A stretch of 20,049 bases of DNA from Carex sylvatica (GCA_964058845.1 CAXKVR010000751.1:1-20049); one strand, 5' to 3'; shown: positions 8,139 through 18,975, numbered from the stretch's first letter. Notes: generated by a model not told the origin, from the sequence alone. Program-made: numbers and translations.

Positions 8139-8496
8139 TGCTTTATTGAATTGTTTGGATTGGGGATTATTAATAAAAAAATAATTATGGTAGAATTGCT
8201 TAATTTTTTTGAATGTGATATAGTTCAATTTAGGGTTTATGGTTATGAATTGTGAATTGCTTAAAAATGTATAGTTTATGATTCCCTTCTTTGAATTTAT
8301 GGTTTATGATTCAATTTGGGGTTATTATGGTTGAATTATTTGATTTGTTTAGAAATATAAAGTTAGAGTTTATGCTTTACAAAATTTAGGGTTGAGAGGT
8401 TTTTGACATTAATTGACGAAAGACATGTATATATATTAATAGAAATTAATTTTAAGTAAAAATAAATTATTTTAAAGTATATCAAAATTAGTTTAA

Positions 8497-8898
8497 AAAT
8501 TGCCTATTCGTTATTAAGTGAATTGCAGTTTTTTATTTTTCTTGCAAATTTCATATTTTTATAAAATTTAATAGTAAATAAAATTTTCTATTTTTATAAA
8601 ATTTAATGGTTAATGGTGAATAAAATTTAGTAGTAAATATAATTAATTTGCTTAGAAAAATTAATTTGTTTATAAAACAGTCCCTGCCTAGGGACCTCTT
8701 TGTGACAGGATGTAAAAAGTTGTATGGTACGTATCTTTTAATTGAAATTTCATAGAAATAGTAGTTGCAAAATGTATAAAACTTAATAATATTTTCAAAC
8801 ATAAATTTGAATAAAAGAAATTATTATTTTGAAATTTATCTGATAAATTGCGAGCACATGTAGTTATTTGGTAATTTGTTATAATCAAAATTCGATTA
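8497..8898 (+). repeat. 402-bp tandem duplication, copy 1
   Basis: This block and 8,899-9,300 are adjacent and almost identical, with a 402-bp offset and only a handful of substitutions (for example CTATTC versus GTGTTT near the start). Both lie in the first PMD intron. Confidence 0.95.
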
Positions 8899-9300
8899 AA
8901 ATTGCGTGTTTGTTATTAAGTGAATTGCAGTTTTTTATTTTTCTTGCAAATTTCATATTTTTATAAAATTTAATAGTAAATAAAATTTTCTATTTTTATA
9001 AAATTTAATGGTTAATGGTGAATAAAATATAGTAGTAAATATAATTAATTTGCTTAGAAAAATTAATTTGTTTATAAAACAGTCCCTGCCTAGGGACCTC
9101 TTTGTGACAGGATGTAAAAAGTTGTATGGTACGTATCTTTTAATTGAAATTTCATAGAAATAGTAGTTGCAAAATGTATAAAACTTAATAATATTTCCAA
9201 ACATAAATTTGAATAAAAGAAATTATTATTTTGAAATTTATCTGATAAATTGCGAGCACATGTAGTTATTTGGTAATTTGTTATAATCAAAATTTGATTA
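8899..9300 (+). repeat. 402-bp tandem duplication, copy 2
   Basis: Second copy of 8,497-8,898. Similarity continues for a few bases past 9,300 (AAATT, then GTGTTT), as expected of a tandem array. The ~83-codon minus-strand frames found in each copy are shadows with no recognised features. Confidence 0.95.
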
Positions 9301-9440
9301 AAATTCATGTGTTTCGGTTATTGGTTAGATATATATTTTACAAATATGGTGAGATGAATTGTTGTTGTAATAATAAAAATATGTGTAGTTACTATTTTTT
9401 AATTATTGTGATTGATTATATATATTTTTTTAAATGTAGT

Positions 9441-12400
9441 ATGCGTAGATCTTCTAGACGGTGGAGAGACCCACAAGCGACTGCAGCGGGTCCAGATGCT
9501 ATGGATCCGCCTGTAGCGGGTCCGTCCTCAGTGGATCCGACTGGAGCGGGTCCATCCTCAGTGGATCCGACTGGAGCGGGTCCGTCCTCGGGTGGAGCGG
9601 AGCAGTCATATGAGGATATGGCTGGAGCGGAATTTGAGGATCCGACTGGAGCGGATCCGTCATCTCAGACTGGGCGTAGAGATGGTTGGCATGATCCTGA
9701 CACTTTCAGTCCTCTTCTATGGACTCATCATGTTAAGCACCGTGTCTCGTTGGCATCTATTGAGGTACGTGATTTTTATACGTAATGTTAAATAGTACTA
9801 AAAAATGACACGATTTGAGTCTCACAAATTGATAATAAATACAGGACGATGTCATGCTTACGGTGAGGCACCGCAGGTCAGAGATTCCGTTCGTTGCACA
9901 TCCACTGATGCAGCGATGCCTCATTAATCTTGGATTGTATCAGATTGCCACCATGCCGCAGAGTAAGATCGATGTATCTCTTATGCATGGTCTAGCCGAG
10001 AGATGGCGACCTGAGACCCATACATTTCATCTTCCGGTTGGGGAGATGACAGTCACACTTGCTGATGTGAGCGCCCTATGGGGTTTACCTATCGATGGTG
10101 TCCCCATAGGTGGCATCTCAGACCATCCAGACCTGCAGATGATGATACCGGAGTTGCTGGGGTGTCATCCAAAAAATCTGCAGAAGAAATTGAAGAAGAA
10201 GAAGAAGGATGAGGATGACTTACGGTTTTCTGGTTACTGTATTTCTCTGGTGGCACTTCGTTCTCACTTCTTCCAGAATCGGATACATCCTGAGACTACT
10301 GACGATGATGCGGTCTTGAGGTACCATTACACCTTTTAAAATAACTTATTAATTCAACAATAATCTCAACTATGTAAAATAACATATTATTTTATATTGT
10401 AGGTATACTAGGGCGTATGTGCTGGACTTGTGTGGGGCAGTCATGTTCGTGGACTCCAGCGGTGACGCGGTCCCGATTATGTTTCTCTCTCTGTTGAGGG
10501 ACATGCTTTCTCCATCGAGGTGGAACTGGGGTGGAGCTGTTCTCGCCCACTTATACAGAGCCCTGTGTCATGCTTGTCTGGTAAGTCTGTACTAATTTTG
10601 TTATTAAAAATACATTGTTAGTTAAGGTTGAATAAATACCGAGTTCTTATTTTAAGTTAAAATTTCAGGTGAGGAACAAGCAGCTTCACGGACCGCTTCT
10701 TTTGCTCCAGCATTGGTCGTGGTCACATCTGCCGGTATGTCGGCCAGTTATACCAGATCCAGCTCTCCGGTGGGGAGTGCCCGATCCAGATAGATGCCCC
10801 GCATATGGTGCCATATGGGGCCTTCACCACAGCTATGAGGAGACTGGTAGGGGTGTTTCTTATGTCCGGGGTCAGCTCCAGATGCTCGTAGATGCGAGTA
10901 TCGATTGGTTTCCATATCGTCCATTCTATCAGCACAGGCTTCTGAGTCAGCTCACATTACAGCAGAGATCACTCTGGTATTACAAGGGACCGGTCGTTTG
11001 TTTCTGGATAGTGGAGTACCACTATCCCGATCGGGTGTCTCGACAATTTGGGTTAGATGCTTTCATCCCGGAGTACCCGCTGATGGGTAAGGATGGTACT
11101 GAGAAGTTCCACAAGTAAGTACTATGTACTTAATTAGTGTTATAACTTTAATATTGCCAATGTTTTTCATTTTTCTAATTAATTGTACTTGCAGTACGAC
11201 GCATACTAAGCCCAAAGTCGACTGGAGGCAGCGTTTCAGCCAGGAGTATGACTGGGCTCGACATCCGGATCAGCACTTATGGAGTCCACCACCTCCTGAG
11301 TCAGTGGGTATTGGTCCCGGGTCTTTGAGATATGATGTATGGTTTCAGAGATACGGCATGCCGTCAGTCTACCTTACCGGTCATTATGGCGACATCCTTC
11401 GACGTAGACTGATGGATTCATCTAGGAATTACATGCCTTGGGGTCCGGTCAATGCTCACTCGGTAAATACTTAAACCTACTTTAATTAAAAATTATAAAT
11501 TCTAATTACACTTCTTATTGTCATAATAATGAAAATATGTTGTGTGCAGGTACTGACAGCCATCAGAGGAGTTGGACACAGCTTAGCCTGCATGGCGAAG
11601 GATGCTTGGCGTGCCATAGGATGTCAAATGCTCCAGCACAGTGCACCAGTCGTGGAGAGAGGTGGTTGGGATGGCCGCCTAGTTGGCATGCTGCGCGATG
11701 CTGGGGAGAACATCAATTGGAGGGAGATAAAAGATGCACCGCGAGATCCGAATCATGAACGAGTCCCTGTCTACGCCGATGAGATGCCGCCACCTCCTTC
11801 AGGTGATTACTCGATTAATATTGAAAGTAGGACACACAGAATCATTTTATTTTCCTCCGATTCTTTGTTCTAACTAAGTTAACGTTCAATTATGCAGGTG
11901 ATACCACAGGTTGGGAGTTCCACGACTGGGTGTTGAATACCCAAGGATGGAACGCTTATAGAAATAAATATGGAGTTCCGACAGAGCTTGGCCAGGTCAG
12001 TTACCGGTTTATATTATTTATTGCAGAGTTCTGTGTATGAAGAAAATCTAACATTATTTAAATTTAGGATGGAGCACCTCGTTGGGGTGCCGATGTCGAG
12101 TTTAGCGTGGATGCCCTGTCCCCGGTACGTACAGATGCAGAGGTGATAGGCTCCCACCGACCACGTTATGGAGATACGATGGAGCACGACTACGAGGCTG
12201 GTGGGAGTACATGGGAGAATGTAGATGGCTTTGCCTCTGCATTATTTGGCGCACCGCCTCCTTCCACGTATCCTCCAACCTGGGGGCAAGATCCATGGTA
12301 CCTGCGTACACAGCCGGCCGATGCACAGTCATCTGTACCATTCGATCCATGGGGAGATGGCACAGGTATGCATCACATGTATACAGAGGTTCAGGAGGAT

Positions 12401-12544
12401 ATGGGAGAGGAGGGTGCAGAGGACGACTTAGGAGATATTAGTCCGCACAGTCAGATACAGAGGCGCCAGCAGCCACACAGGGATCGCAAGGGCAAAGCAG
12501 CTGATAGGTGGGATCCCTCCGGAAAGAAACAACGAGGCGGATGA
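9441..12544 (+). CDS. Plant mobile domain (PMD) protein encoded by the MULE
   Basis: Eight coding exons: 9,441-9,764, 9,845-10,320, 10,403-10,580, 10,669-11,114, 11,195-11,462, 11,550-11,802, 11,898-11,995 and 12,068-12,544. All junctions are GT-AG and keep phase, giving 839 residues. The start is the first ATG after the 5'-UTR intron acceptor. Residues ~20-95 are a low-complexity repeat of GPSSVDPTGA type. The PMD core follows (~110-565): LAERWRPETHTFHLP (~158-172), GEMTVTLADVSALWGLPIDG (~174-193), LSLLRD then WGGAVLAHLYRALC (exon 4), LLLLQHWSWSHLP (~336-348) and WRQRFSQEYDWARHPD (exon 6). The C-terminal tail is acidic, then basic (RKGKAADRW...GKKQR), a possible nuclear signal. Host PMD proteins such as MAIN and MAIL1 are nuclear and affect gene expression and transposon silencing. 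The role of transposon-borne copies is not settled; a helper or anti-silencing role is inference. Confidence 0.88.
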
Positions 12545-12862
12545 TTTTTTTTTTTTTAGTTATGACTGCAGTATTTTGACTCTGGGACTGTAGTATTATA
12601 TGTTTGGGACTGTACTATTCATTTTTTTTCATTATGACTTTTATGTTGTTATCACTTTACATTTCGTAGTTTTTATTTGCGGGCGTCAAAAAAAAGTTAT
12701 TAGTTACAACATAATTATAACTAACCAAGTTTTAAAACTAAGTAATTATATCGGAACCGTCTCATCTAAGCTATGCAACTAAAGTTCAACAATACAACTA
12801 AAGTTATGCAATACAATTAAAGTTCGTAGCTTATTTTCACACTAGCAATAGAGTGAAGAACT
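12545..12862. other. Convergent intergenic gap between the PMD and transposase genes
   Basis: About 320 bp of AT-rich DNA between the two stop codons should hold both 3' UTRs. A short repeated phrase (CAACTAAAGTT, CAATACAACTAAAGTTATG, CAATACAATTAAAGTT) lies at about 12,776-12,824. Convergent read-through here could produce double-stranded RNA. No gene seen. Confidence 0.55.
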
Positions 12863-15800
12863 TCATCTGGCCCGACGTCCGAATAAACCTAAAAAACGAC
12901 CAGATTTTCTTGTACAAGCGACAGGTGCAGCATTACTTGTAGATGCTTGGCTACTAGATGATTGACTTGCAGGAGGGGGGATGTGTTCTACCAGTTGCTT
13001 CAGCAATAACTCTAGCATTTTCTCTTTCATTGTGCGTTTATGGCATCTGGACATAACAATACAATTCAGTTACTACTATAATAAAATCATAAATTAGTGT
13101 TATACAAAAAAAAAATACCTGCTGTGCGTCTTTCAGAAACAGAACGACGAGCTCGATTTCCCGACGGTCGCCTACTGCCCATCTCGTCCATGGTCATTAC
13201 AACGCGCTTGTGTCTCCTTCTCCCCTTTCTTATCCATTCTTCTGAAGGAAGTATTCTATCACCGACATATGCAGGCCACTCATGCTGATCGGGATAAGAA
13301 TGGAAAGATCCACCCCAAGTGGAAACAAGGTAATCGGTACGATACATGTCAGCAACATAGTGATCCTCACAGTAGTTTCTCACTCGGCATACCGCCATCA
13401 CGTGACTACAGGGTATGTGACTTAGTTGGGGTCCTTGGCATGTACAGGTCACCTCCCTGGCATCTCCGAATTTAACCACGTACTTGCAAGCCCTCTTCAC
13501 AAACTCCATAGTGCCATCTGGTTTGCGGCTGGTAGGAACGTATTCATTTGGATTTTGCACTTCGAATTCTGTACCATCATTCCCCATCGGGATCACGTTC
13601 ATAGTTGCACCTTTGTCCCTGTGTTGTCTTAGTTTCTCCTCCACCCTTGTTGAAAATGACTGGTTCATCCTTATTAATTCTGCGGCCTTAGCACGCCGTT
13701 CTTGAAACCAGGCATTTAACTTGTAGAATGTGTCTTCTACAATTGCAGCCACAGGTAACATCCGGCTCTGCTTGAATACTGCATTCAGCGACTCGGACCC
13801 GTTGGTGGTCATAATTCCCCAACGCCAACCTCCATCACGAGATTGATATATTTTCTCGTATGCTGGATCTTCATTGACATCTCGCGGATTATTTTTGCCG
13901 ACCTTCATTAAGTAGAGATTTGCCTTTGGCATGTACTACAGAAAAATAAGAAAATAAAATAATATAAGTAAACAATTGTACTAAAAAACCGTCGTCTGAA
14001 AATACAATAATATATGTAAACAACTGTAATATATATACCTTTGCAAAACTGCGAGTCATCTCTACCACTCTTCTCGGCTTTTTCTTTCTGCAATTTCGTC
14101 TAAATGTTTCTAGAACCCACTTATCATTTCCGGTTGCCTTGGAAAGGTTCTCCGCAACGTGTTGCATACACAACCTGTGCACACACTCACCAGTATGTGT
14201 TGACCAACCGTAATGTTCACGATCGAACACAAATTTTATTCCTTTGTGCTGGTCTGATATCACACAGAAAAACTTTCCTTCCCCAATCACCCGTCTTCTT
14301 AAAAACTGCATAAAGAATCCCCAGTTCTCACCATCCTCTTTACGAACAATTGCAAAGGCCAAAGGCAACAACTGGTTCTCAGCATCATATGCACATGCTA
14401 TCAGTAACCTCCCCTCATAACGGCCAGACATGAAGCATGCATCAATGCTGATAACGGGTCTGATGTATGGCACAGCTTGGATACAAGCACCAAAAGCCCA
14501 TGCTATGCCCTTGAATTGTTGAGCTCCCTCTATTAGCACTCCTTCTTTATCAAAAAAGGGGCCATGCCACCTCTCATATACAGTACCGACATTTGTACTT
14601 GCCATGGCCTGGAGCAATGGTGCCAGATAGCCGTATGAATCCTTCCAATTACCGAATATTCTGCAAATTGCAAGTTCACGACCTCTCCACAGCCTGTTGT
14701 ATTTTGGGGTTACATATTTGTATTTGTGTCTGACGGTTGTAGCCACCGCCTTGATGCTCATGGATGGATCCTCCTTAATGTCTTCCTCAATTGCATCGGC
14801 AATTAGTGATGCCGTCAGCTGTGAATGGTCTGTCCTAGTGGATGCAGACTTGCATGTATGGGGTGGTTCACACTTCTTAATCATCCATGCTTCTCCGGCA
14901 CCTGCAGGGGTTGCAAAAAGGCGAAACTCGCACCGCGGGTGAGTTTTACACAGCCCAACTAACCTTGTTCGATCCCTTTTGTGTATTTTACATTCCCAGT
15001 TGCCGTGAACATGAGTCTCGTAGATTTTCTTTATAAGTTCATCTATGTTGGTATAAAGTTGCCCTGGGGCAAGTTCGTCATTGTATACAACACGAGGGCC
15101 AAAATAACTAATGTCTGCCTCTTCAAAAGCTGTGGTATCGTTGAATGTGGCGACCGGATGCTTATTTCCCCGACCTCTAATCGGGAATTTGTCTTCCCTG
15201 GATAAACCTGGTACATTTGCATCACCATCTGATAAGTCATCAGATTCCCAGATCCCTTCGTATTCATCTCCCGTTTCTATTTCATTTTCTGGTATGGCAT
15301 CAATAGCATCAACATCAATATCAATATCAGTTCGATTAACGGGTACCGGTCCTGACTCTGGCATAGTTGGAAATCTAGGGATTATGGGTGTCTGTCTGGG
15401 TGGTGGTGGTAAATCTTCAATATTTTCAGGAGAGTTGTGGTGGTACCCTTGGTTGGCATAAGGAGAGTGGTGGTGGTATCCCTGGTTGTCATAAGGAGAG
15501 TTGTGGTGGTATCCCTGATTGTCATAAGGGGAGTGGTGCTGGTACCCCTGGTTGTCATAAGGGGAGTGGTGGTGGTACCCCTGGTTGTCATAAGGGGAGT
15601 GGTGGTGGTACCCCGGGTTGTCATAACCGGAAGGTCCAGCTCCGGCCGCACTAGAAGGTCCAGCCCCACCTCGGGGAACCCTCTTTAAATATATGTCCAT
15701 TACGGAGACCCCACTAGACTCAAATTGAGTGTACACAGCTCTCCACAAATTCACATCTGTTATTGGAAACCTCACAAAGTAAGGTCTACCCCCCGCCCCA

Positions 15801-16003
15801 CCCCTTTGTGAGTTGTCAATCCGTGTAGCCAATTCTATTTCATACCTGTTGGGGTTTACAGCAATCTTTTCGTATATTATCTGCTTAAGTTCCTGAAATG
15901 TGGTATGTTCATTAACCTCGAAGCCAAATGCCGCGTCTTTCGTGTAATACACGCCATCTACACCCTTTTGTAGCTTGCCGCCCATATACAGTGCAACTAA
16001 CAT
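12863..16003 (-). CDS. MuDR-type MULE transposase
   Basis: Exon 1 is 16,003-14,039 (655 codons); intron 14,038-13,936; exon 2 is 13,935-13,119; a likely exon 3 is 13,046-12,863. Domains: PB1-like N terminus (~1-110); six tandem 11-residue His/Tyr repeats (~127-191); acidic linker; MuDR region with Cys/His residues C338, C352, C358, H382 and C384 (~285-390); MULE core with candidate catalytic D521 (ISIDACF), D584 (ISDQHKG) and, in exon 2, E703 (TTNGSESLN); SWIM zinc finger CxCx9CxH (C819, C821, C831, H833); basic tail. Such enzymes cut and rejoin transposon ends in the nucleus and make 9-bp duplications. The third exon does not join in frame through the best splice sites: donor CAG/GTATTT at 13,118 with acceptor TCCAG at 13,047 ends after six residues (933 in all). 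A weaker donor at 13,105 would give 992 residues. All visible core motifs lie upstream of this point. Confidence 0.9.
15430..15627 (-). repeat. 33-bp coding tandem repeat in the transposase
   Basis: Six copies of a 33-bp unit encode the 11-residue repeat (P/G)Y(D/A)N(Q/P)GY(H/Q)HHS, with one or two changes per copy. It falls between the PB1-like and MuDR domains. Copy number is likely to vary between element copies. Confidence 0.92.
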
Positions 16004-16018
16004 CTTTTACTTAACAAA

Positions 16019-16246
16019 CTACATTTAAAAAAATAATTTTGTAAGTATTATAATAATTGTTCAGTAATTATAACGAGCACAATAATAAATGGCTACTTTT
16101 AAAAAAATTACGTGTTGCTACAGTAATGCTACAGTAACCCTACGGTACTGCTACAGTAAACCTACGGTACTGCTACAGTAATGCTACTCTAATGCTACGG
16201 TAATTGACTAATTAATAATAATTAAAAAAAATTAACAAAATAATAC
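16019..16246 (-). other. 5'-UTR intron of the transposase gene
   Basis: On the minus strand the leader ends CGACAG followed by donor GTATTA (16,246), and the acceptor AAATGTAG (16,019-16,020) lies 15 bp before the start codon. The leader (about 16,247-16,318) comes straight out of the right TIR. The arrangement mirrors the PMD gene, which also ends its first intron with AAATGTAG just before its start codon. Confidence 0.6.
16116..16203. repeat. Eight 11-bp repeats (TGCTACAGTAA)
   Basis: Eight contiguous 11-bp units read TGCTACAGTAA or close variants (CCCTACGGTAC, ACCTACGGTAC, TGCTACTCTAA, TGCTACGGTAA). They lie in the 5'-UTR intron of the transposase, ~110 bp inside the right TIR. The unit is close to one helical turn, so the sites would face the same side of the DNA. 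Confidence 0.92.
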
Positions 16247-16317
16247 CTGTCGCTACAGGAGACGGGCGCGAGGTTCGGAATGAGGAATGAGGCAGAGAAG
16301 AGAGAGAATGAGGCTGA

Positions 16318-16513
16318 GGAGAATATAATGCATAGTGGACCGCCAGGGGGGGGGGGTTTGCTTGGTCTAGTGGACCGCCCAGGGGGGGGGCGGTTTCCTT
16401 CAATAATTGGGCCGCCAGTGGGCCTGGCGGTCGGGGCAGGAATAAAAAAAAAAAAATGACAGGGGCATTGTTAAAATTTAGTTTTTTTTTAGGGATATTA
16501 ATAAAAATGGCCG
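16318..16513 (-). repeat. MULE right terminal inverted repeat
   Basis: Reverse complement of the left TIR with few substitutions (for example ATCCCT for CCCCT and TGTCA for TGCCA). It has two copies of the GGCGGTCCACTA motif (16,333-16,344 and 16,368-16,379) and the CCGCCAG/CTGGCGG hairpin. The inner end has a TATA-like ATTATATTC facing the transposase gene. Confidence 0.93.
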
Positions 16514-16522
16514 CATTATGTT
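16514..16522. repeat. MULE target-site duplication, right (CATTATGTT)
   Basis: Exact 9-bp match to 7,397-7,405, directly after the right TIR. Confidence 0.95.
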
Positions 16523-17003
16523 GCATACCCTTTTTTCTATATTTATTTTAATACTCAAATATTAAATATTTTATTTACCCGTTAAAACTACAAATCCTTT
16601 ATTTTAACCAAGTTCCTTCATAAAAATAATAATTGCCTTCCGTTTAAACTAAATTGATCAATTCTCCCGTGATTAATTTACTTATCTAGCCAATTCTTCA
16701 TCAAATGAATAATCACATTAGCCTTTAATTTCACATGGGAGTATACTTAATTTTATAATCACCTCTTTTATTGAAAAATAAAGGTTTTTTTTTTATTATT
16801 TAAAAGGGGAAGGATAATTAGTTAATCTAATTTTAATACAAGATTTATGTTAGATTAAATGAAGTAGAAGAGATAAATCTAAATTAATGGGAAAATAATA
16901 TATTTTTATTTTTATAAAAAAATAAAACTGTAATTTTTTTTGAAGGAATTAACCATTCCATATTATACAAAACTTACTAGAGGGTAAATTAAAGCAAAAA
17001 AAA

Positions 17004-17034
<31 letters not shown>

Positions 17035-17640
17035 GAAGTGAACGTATTTTATTATTTTTTTTTTCTGTTGCTTCTCCCAAGTTGGATAATATAGGAATAA
17101 CATACTTAATAAGATCGTTAGGTTTTAATTAATCAGTTTTTATAAACACTTTAGTTCCAAACATACTTACAAAACTATAAATTTCCGTTTAACAACATTG
17201 GTCAAGGATTAAGGAAAAAACAACAACTTAAATTCGTGGTTTGAATATTTTTTTTTAAGATTTATTTTCAAGAGAATGATGTACCAACTAGATCGAATTT
17301 TTTATTTAATAAATATGAAACTTCAAATCCATCCAATAGAAAAATATTAAATGACTTTCAAAGGTTACGTAGAGAGGTCAGAATTTGAAATTCCGGTCCT
17401 AGCCTTTATTGATAGAACATAATTTTTTTTTTTTACAGATTATCGGTTGAATGTCAAATCCTAAAAATTATCGGATCTAATAACTCATCTCAATCTTAAT
17501 TTTAATTCAATAAAGGAAAAACATTCTTCTTTAATTATATCCCTATTTATCTATTTAAACTTTAATTTAATTATTTTAAAAATTAAAAAGACAAATATAC
17601 TCCTATCAATACCAGTAAGTGTAAAATCGCCCCAGCTCCA
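16523..17640. other. AT-rich intergenic DNA
   Basis: No gene found. The sequence is strongly AT-rich with many A and T runs; the only distinct feature is the microsatellite at 16,996-17,034. Confidence 0.6.
16996..17034. repeat. Poly-A plus (CA)7 microsatellite
   Basis: A run of 25 A is followed by seven CA units. It could mark the 3' tail of an old retroposon, but no body of one is recognisable next to it. Confidence 0.9.
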
Positions 17641-18057
17641 TCAAATAGGGCCTGATTCTGTACCAGTAAAAATTGAAGATTTTATAATACCCTTCATAGA
17701 CTTCCATGCAAAGAAATTAGGATTGATAAGCTCCTCAATGCTCGGTCTGCCCCTCTGATGTGCCTGATTCTGAATGCTGGTGGATTGTTGAGTCTTCCTT
17801 GCCCAATTTGCTAGCCCGTGTGGTCTGCTTAGCGCCTCCCTGGTGATATGCCTGACCTGTATAATGTCGTGCATGTTCCTTACCAACCTTGCACACTCGG
17901 CCACCGTTTCAGGTGCTCGCCAAGATGGCAATTCAATTGTTGTATTGCACTTAAGAACAATTCCTTTGAACGGCTGTAAAAGAGATAAAATAAAGAAAGT
18001 TAAACATAGAAAAGGTGATTGCAAATTTGACAACAAACTCCAACTAACATTTCTCAA
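17641..18057 (-). other. Possible exon or gene fragment, unrecognised
   Basis: An open frame of 138 codons lies in DNA of higher GC than its surroundings. Within it, 17,857-17,973 is bounded by a good acceptor (CTCTTTTACAG) and donor (CAG/GTCAGG), and encodes 39 residues including IELPSWRAPETVAECARLV. A strong donor (GAAG/GTAAGAG) at 18,128 upstream would remove a 155-bp intron, but I could not join the two parts into one reading frame. The start codon of the open frame at 18,057 falls inside that intron. I do not recognise the protein. It may be a 3' gene fragment or a pseudogene. Confidence 0.3.
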
Positions 18058-18129
18058 ATTAGCACATCAGAACCTTTATTAACAAAACTAATTGCTCAGT
18101 TCACTGACACTCCTATTGAAACTCTTACC

Positions 18130-18975
18130 TTCTATTCTCATTTCACCAACAAAGATATTTGCTTCATGGGAAATCCAAAATTCAAAACCCACAACTCATG
18201 AATCGCTAGATTTCAAGAAAATCATGGAAAATGAGGTGATTAACTTTGTGCAGAAGTGGATCTTGCGAGCGTAGCAGTATCACTGGTTCTGCAAGGAATC
18301 AAAAGCCGAAGCCGGAAGTTTTCCACGACCTAAAACCTTCAAGCCTTAACAGAGTGTTATCGGTGTCTTTTCTCTCTTTTAATTGGCTGTCATTATTCAC
18401 ACGTTTTTTTTCTATTAGAGAAGTGACAGAAGGATATAATTTATATAATAAACAATGCACCTCTTCATAAAGAGTCTGCAACTTTTCATAACGGGTCAGG
18501 TAATGGATTTGGGTTTCTCATAACGGGCGAACCAATTAATAAATCCAGATTGAATTTAAGAAATAACAATTTTAAAAATAAATAAATATACATAACTTTG
18601 GTTAAAGGGGAGTTGTACGTACATGCTGTAAAAATAACCTGTAAATCATTTGTTAGAGGGGAGTTGTGCATGCCACCTGATGACACACTGTTGAAGCGTA
18701 CATATGGTGAAGCATTTTCTAACAAAAGCATTTTTCATGGTGCAAGCCCCAACTATATTCACCGCAAAATTTAATTCCAACTTGGTACAAATCCATAGTA
18801 TACCTAAAGTCCTAAACAGCTTGACACTTAAAGCCTACTTATAGCAACCTTTAAATCTTCAATGCAAAATAGTCCAATTTGAGAATGTATATATGAACCA
18901 ATTAATCGTTAGTGGACTGACCTTGAGAAAAGATTGTTGACTGATCGAGTTATGGTTGAGGACGAATAGGAACAG
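18130..18975. other. Intergenic or transcribed non-coding DNA
   Basis: No convincing coding sequence. A possible acceptor (CCTTGCAG, minus strand, near 18,289) could bound an exon ending at 18,129, but its frames contain stops. A short direct repeat, TCATAACGGG, occurs at about 18,487 and 18,518, and GGGGAGTTGT occurs at 18,607 and 18,658. Confidence 0.35.

Larger units (their letters stand above)
7640..9439 (+). other. 5' UTR exon and ~1.6-kb first intron of the PMD gene
   Basis: A C-rich then purine-rich leader ends in GAAT followed by the canonical donor GTAAGT at 7,822. The proposed acceptor is AAATGTAG at 9,438-9,439, immediately before the start codon at 9,441. The intron (7,822-9,439) is AT-rich and made largely of repeats: a telomere-like stretch, a 9-bp minisatellite and a 402-bp tandem duplication. 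The leader start near 7,655 is a guess; the splice sites are well formed. Long 5'-UTR introns in plants often raise expression. Confidence 0.6.
7406..16513. mobile_element. Complete Mutator-like transposon (MULE) with transposase and PMD genes
   Basis: A 9,108-bp element with TIRs of ~232 bp (left) and ~196 bp (right) is bounded by a perfect 9-bp duplication. Two convergent genes fill it: a PMD protein (plus strand, coding 9,441-12,544) and a MuDR-type transposase (minus strand, 16,003 to about 12,863). Each gene begins just inside a TIR and has a 5'-UTR intron, so each TIR probably supplies a promoter, as in maize MuDR. The frames are open over nearly their whole length, so it may be autonomous or only recently inactivated. 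MULEs carrying PMD genes are known in plants, so the class itself is not new. Confidence 0.95.

Noticed and set aside
8046..8228. Minus-strand frame with an (Asn-Ser-Thr)n repeat
   Set aside because: It is a translation of the 9-bp minisatellite in the intron, with no sign of being a gene.
8551..9308. Pairs of ~66-83-codon minus-strand frames, repeated 402 bp apart
   Set aside because: They are duplicated only because the DNA is tandemly duplicated. They lie in an intron, are AT-driven in composition and have no recognisable motif.
15382..15688. Repetitive frames on both strands opposite or overlapping the transposase repeat
   Set aside because: They are alternative-frame readings of the 33-bp coding repeat within transposase exon 1.
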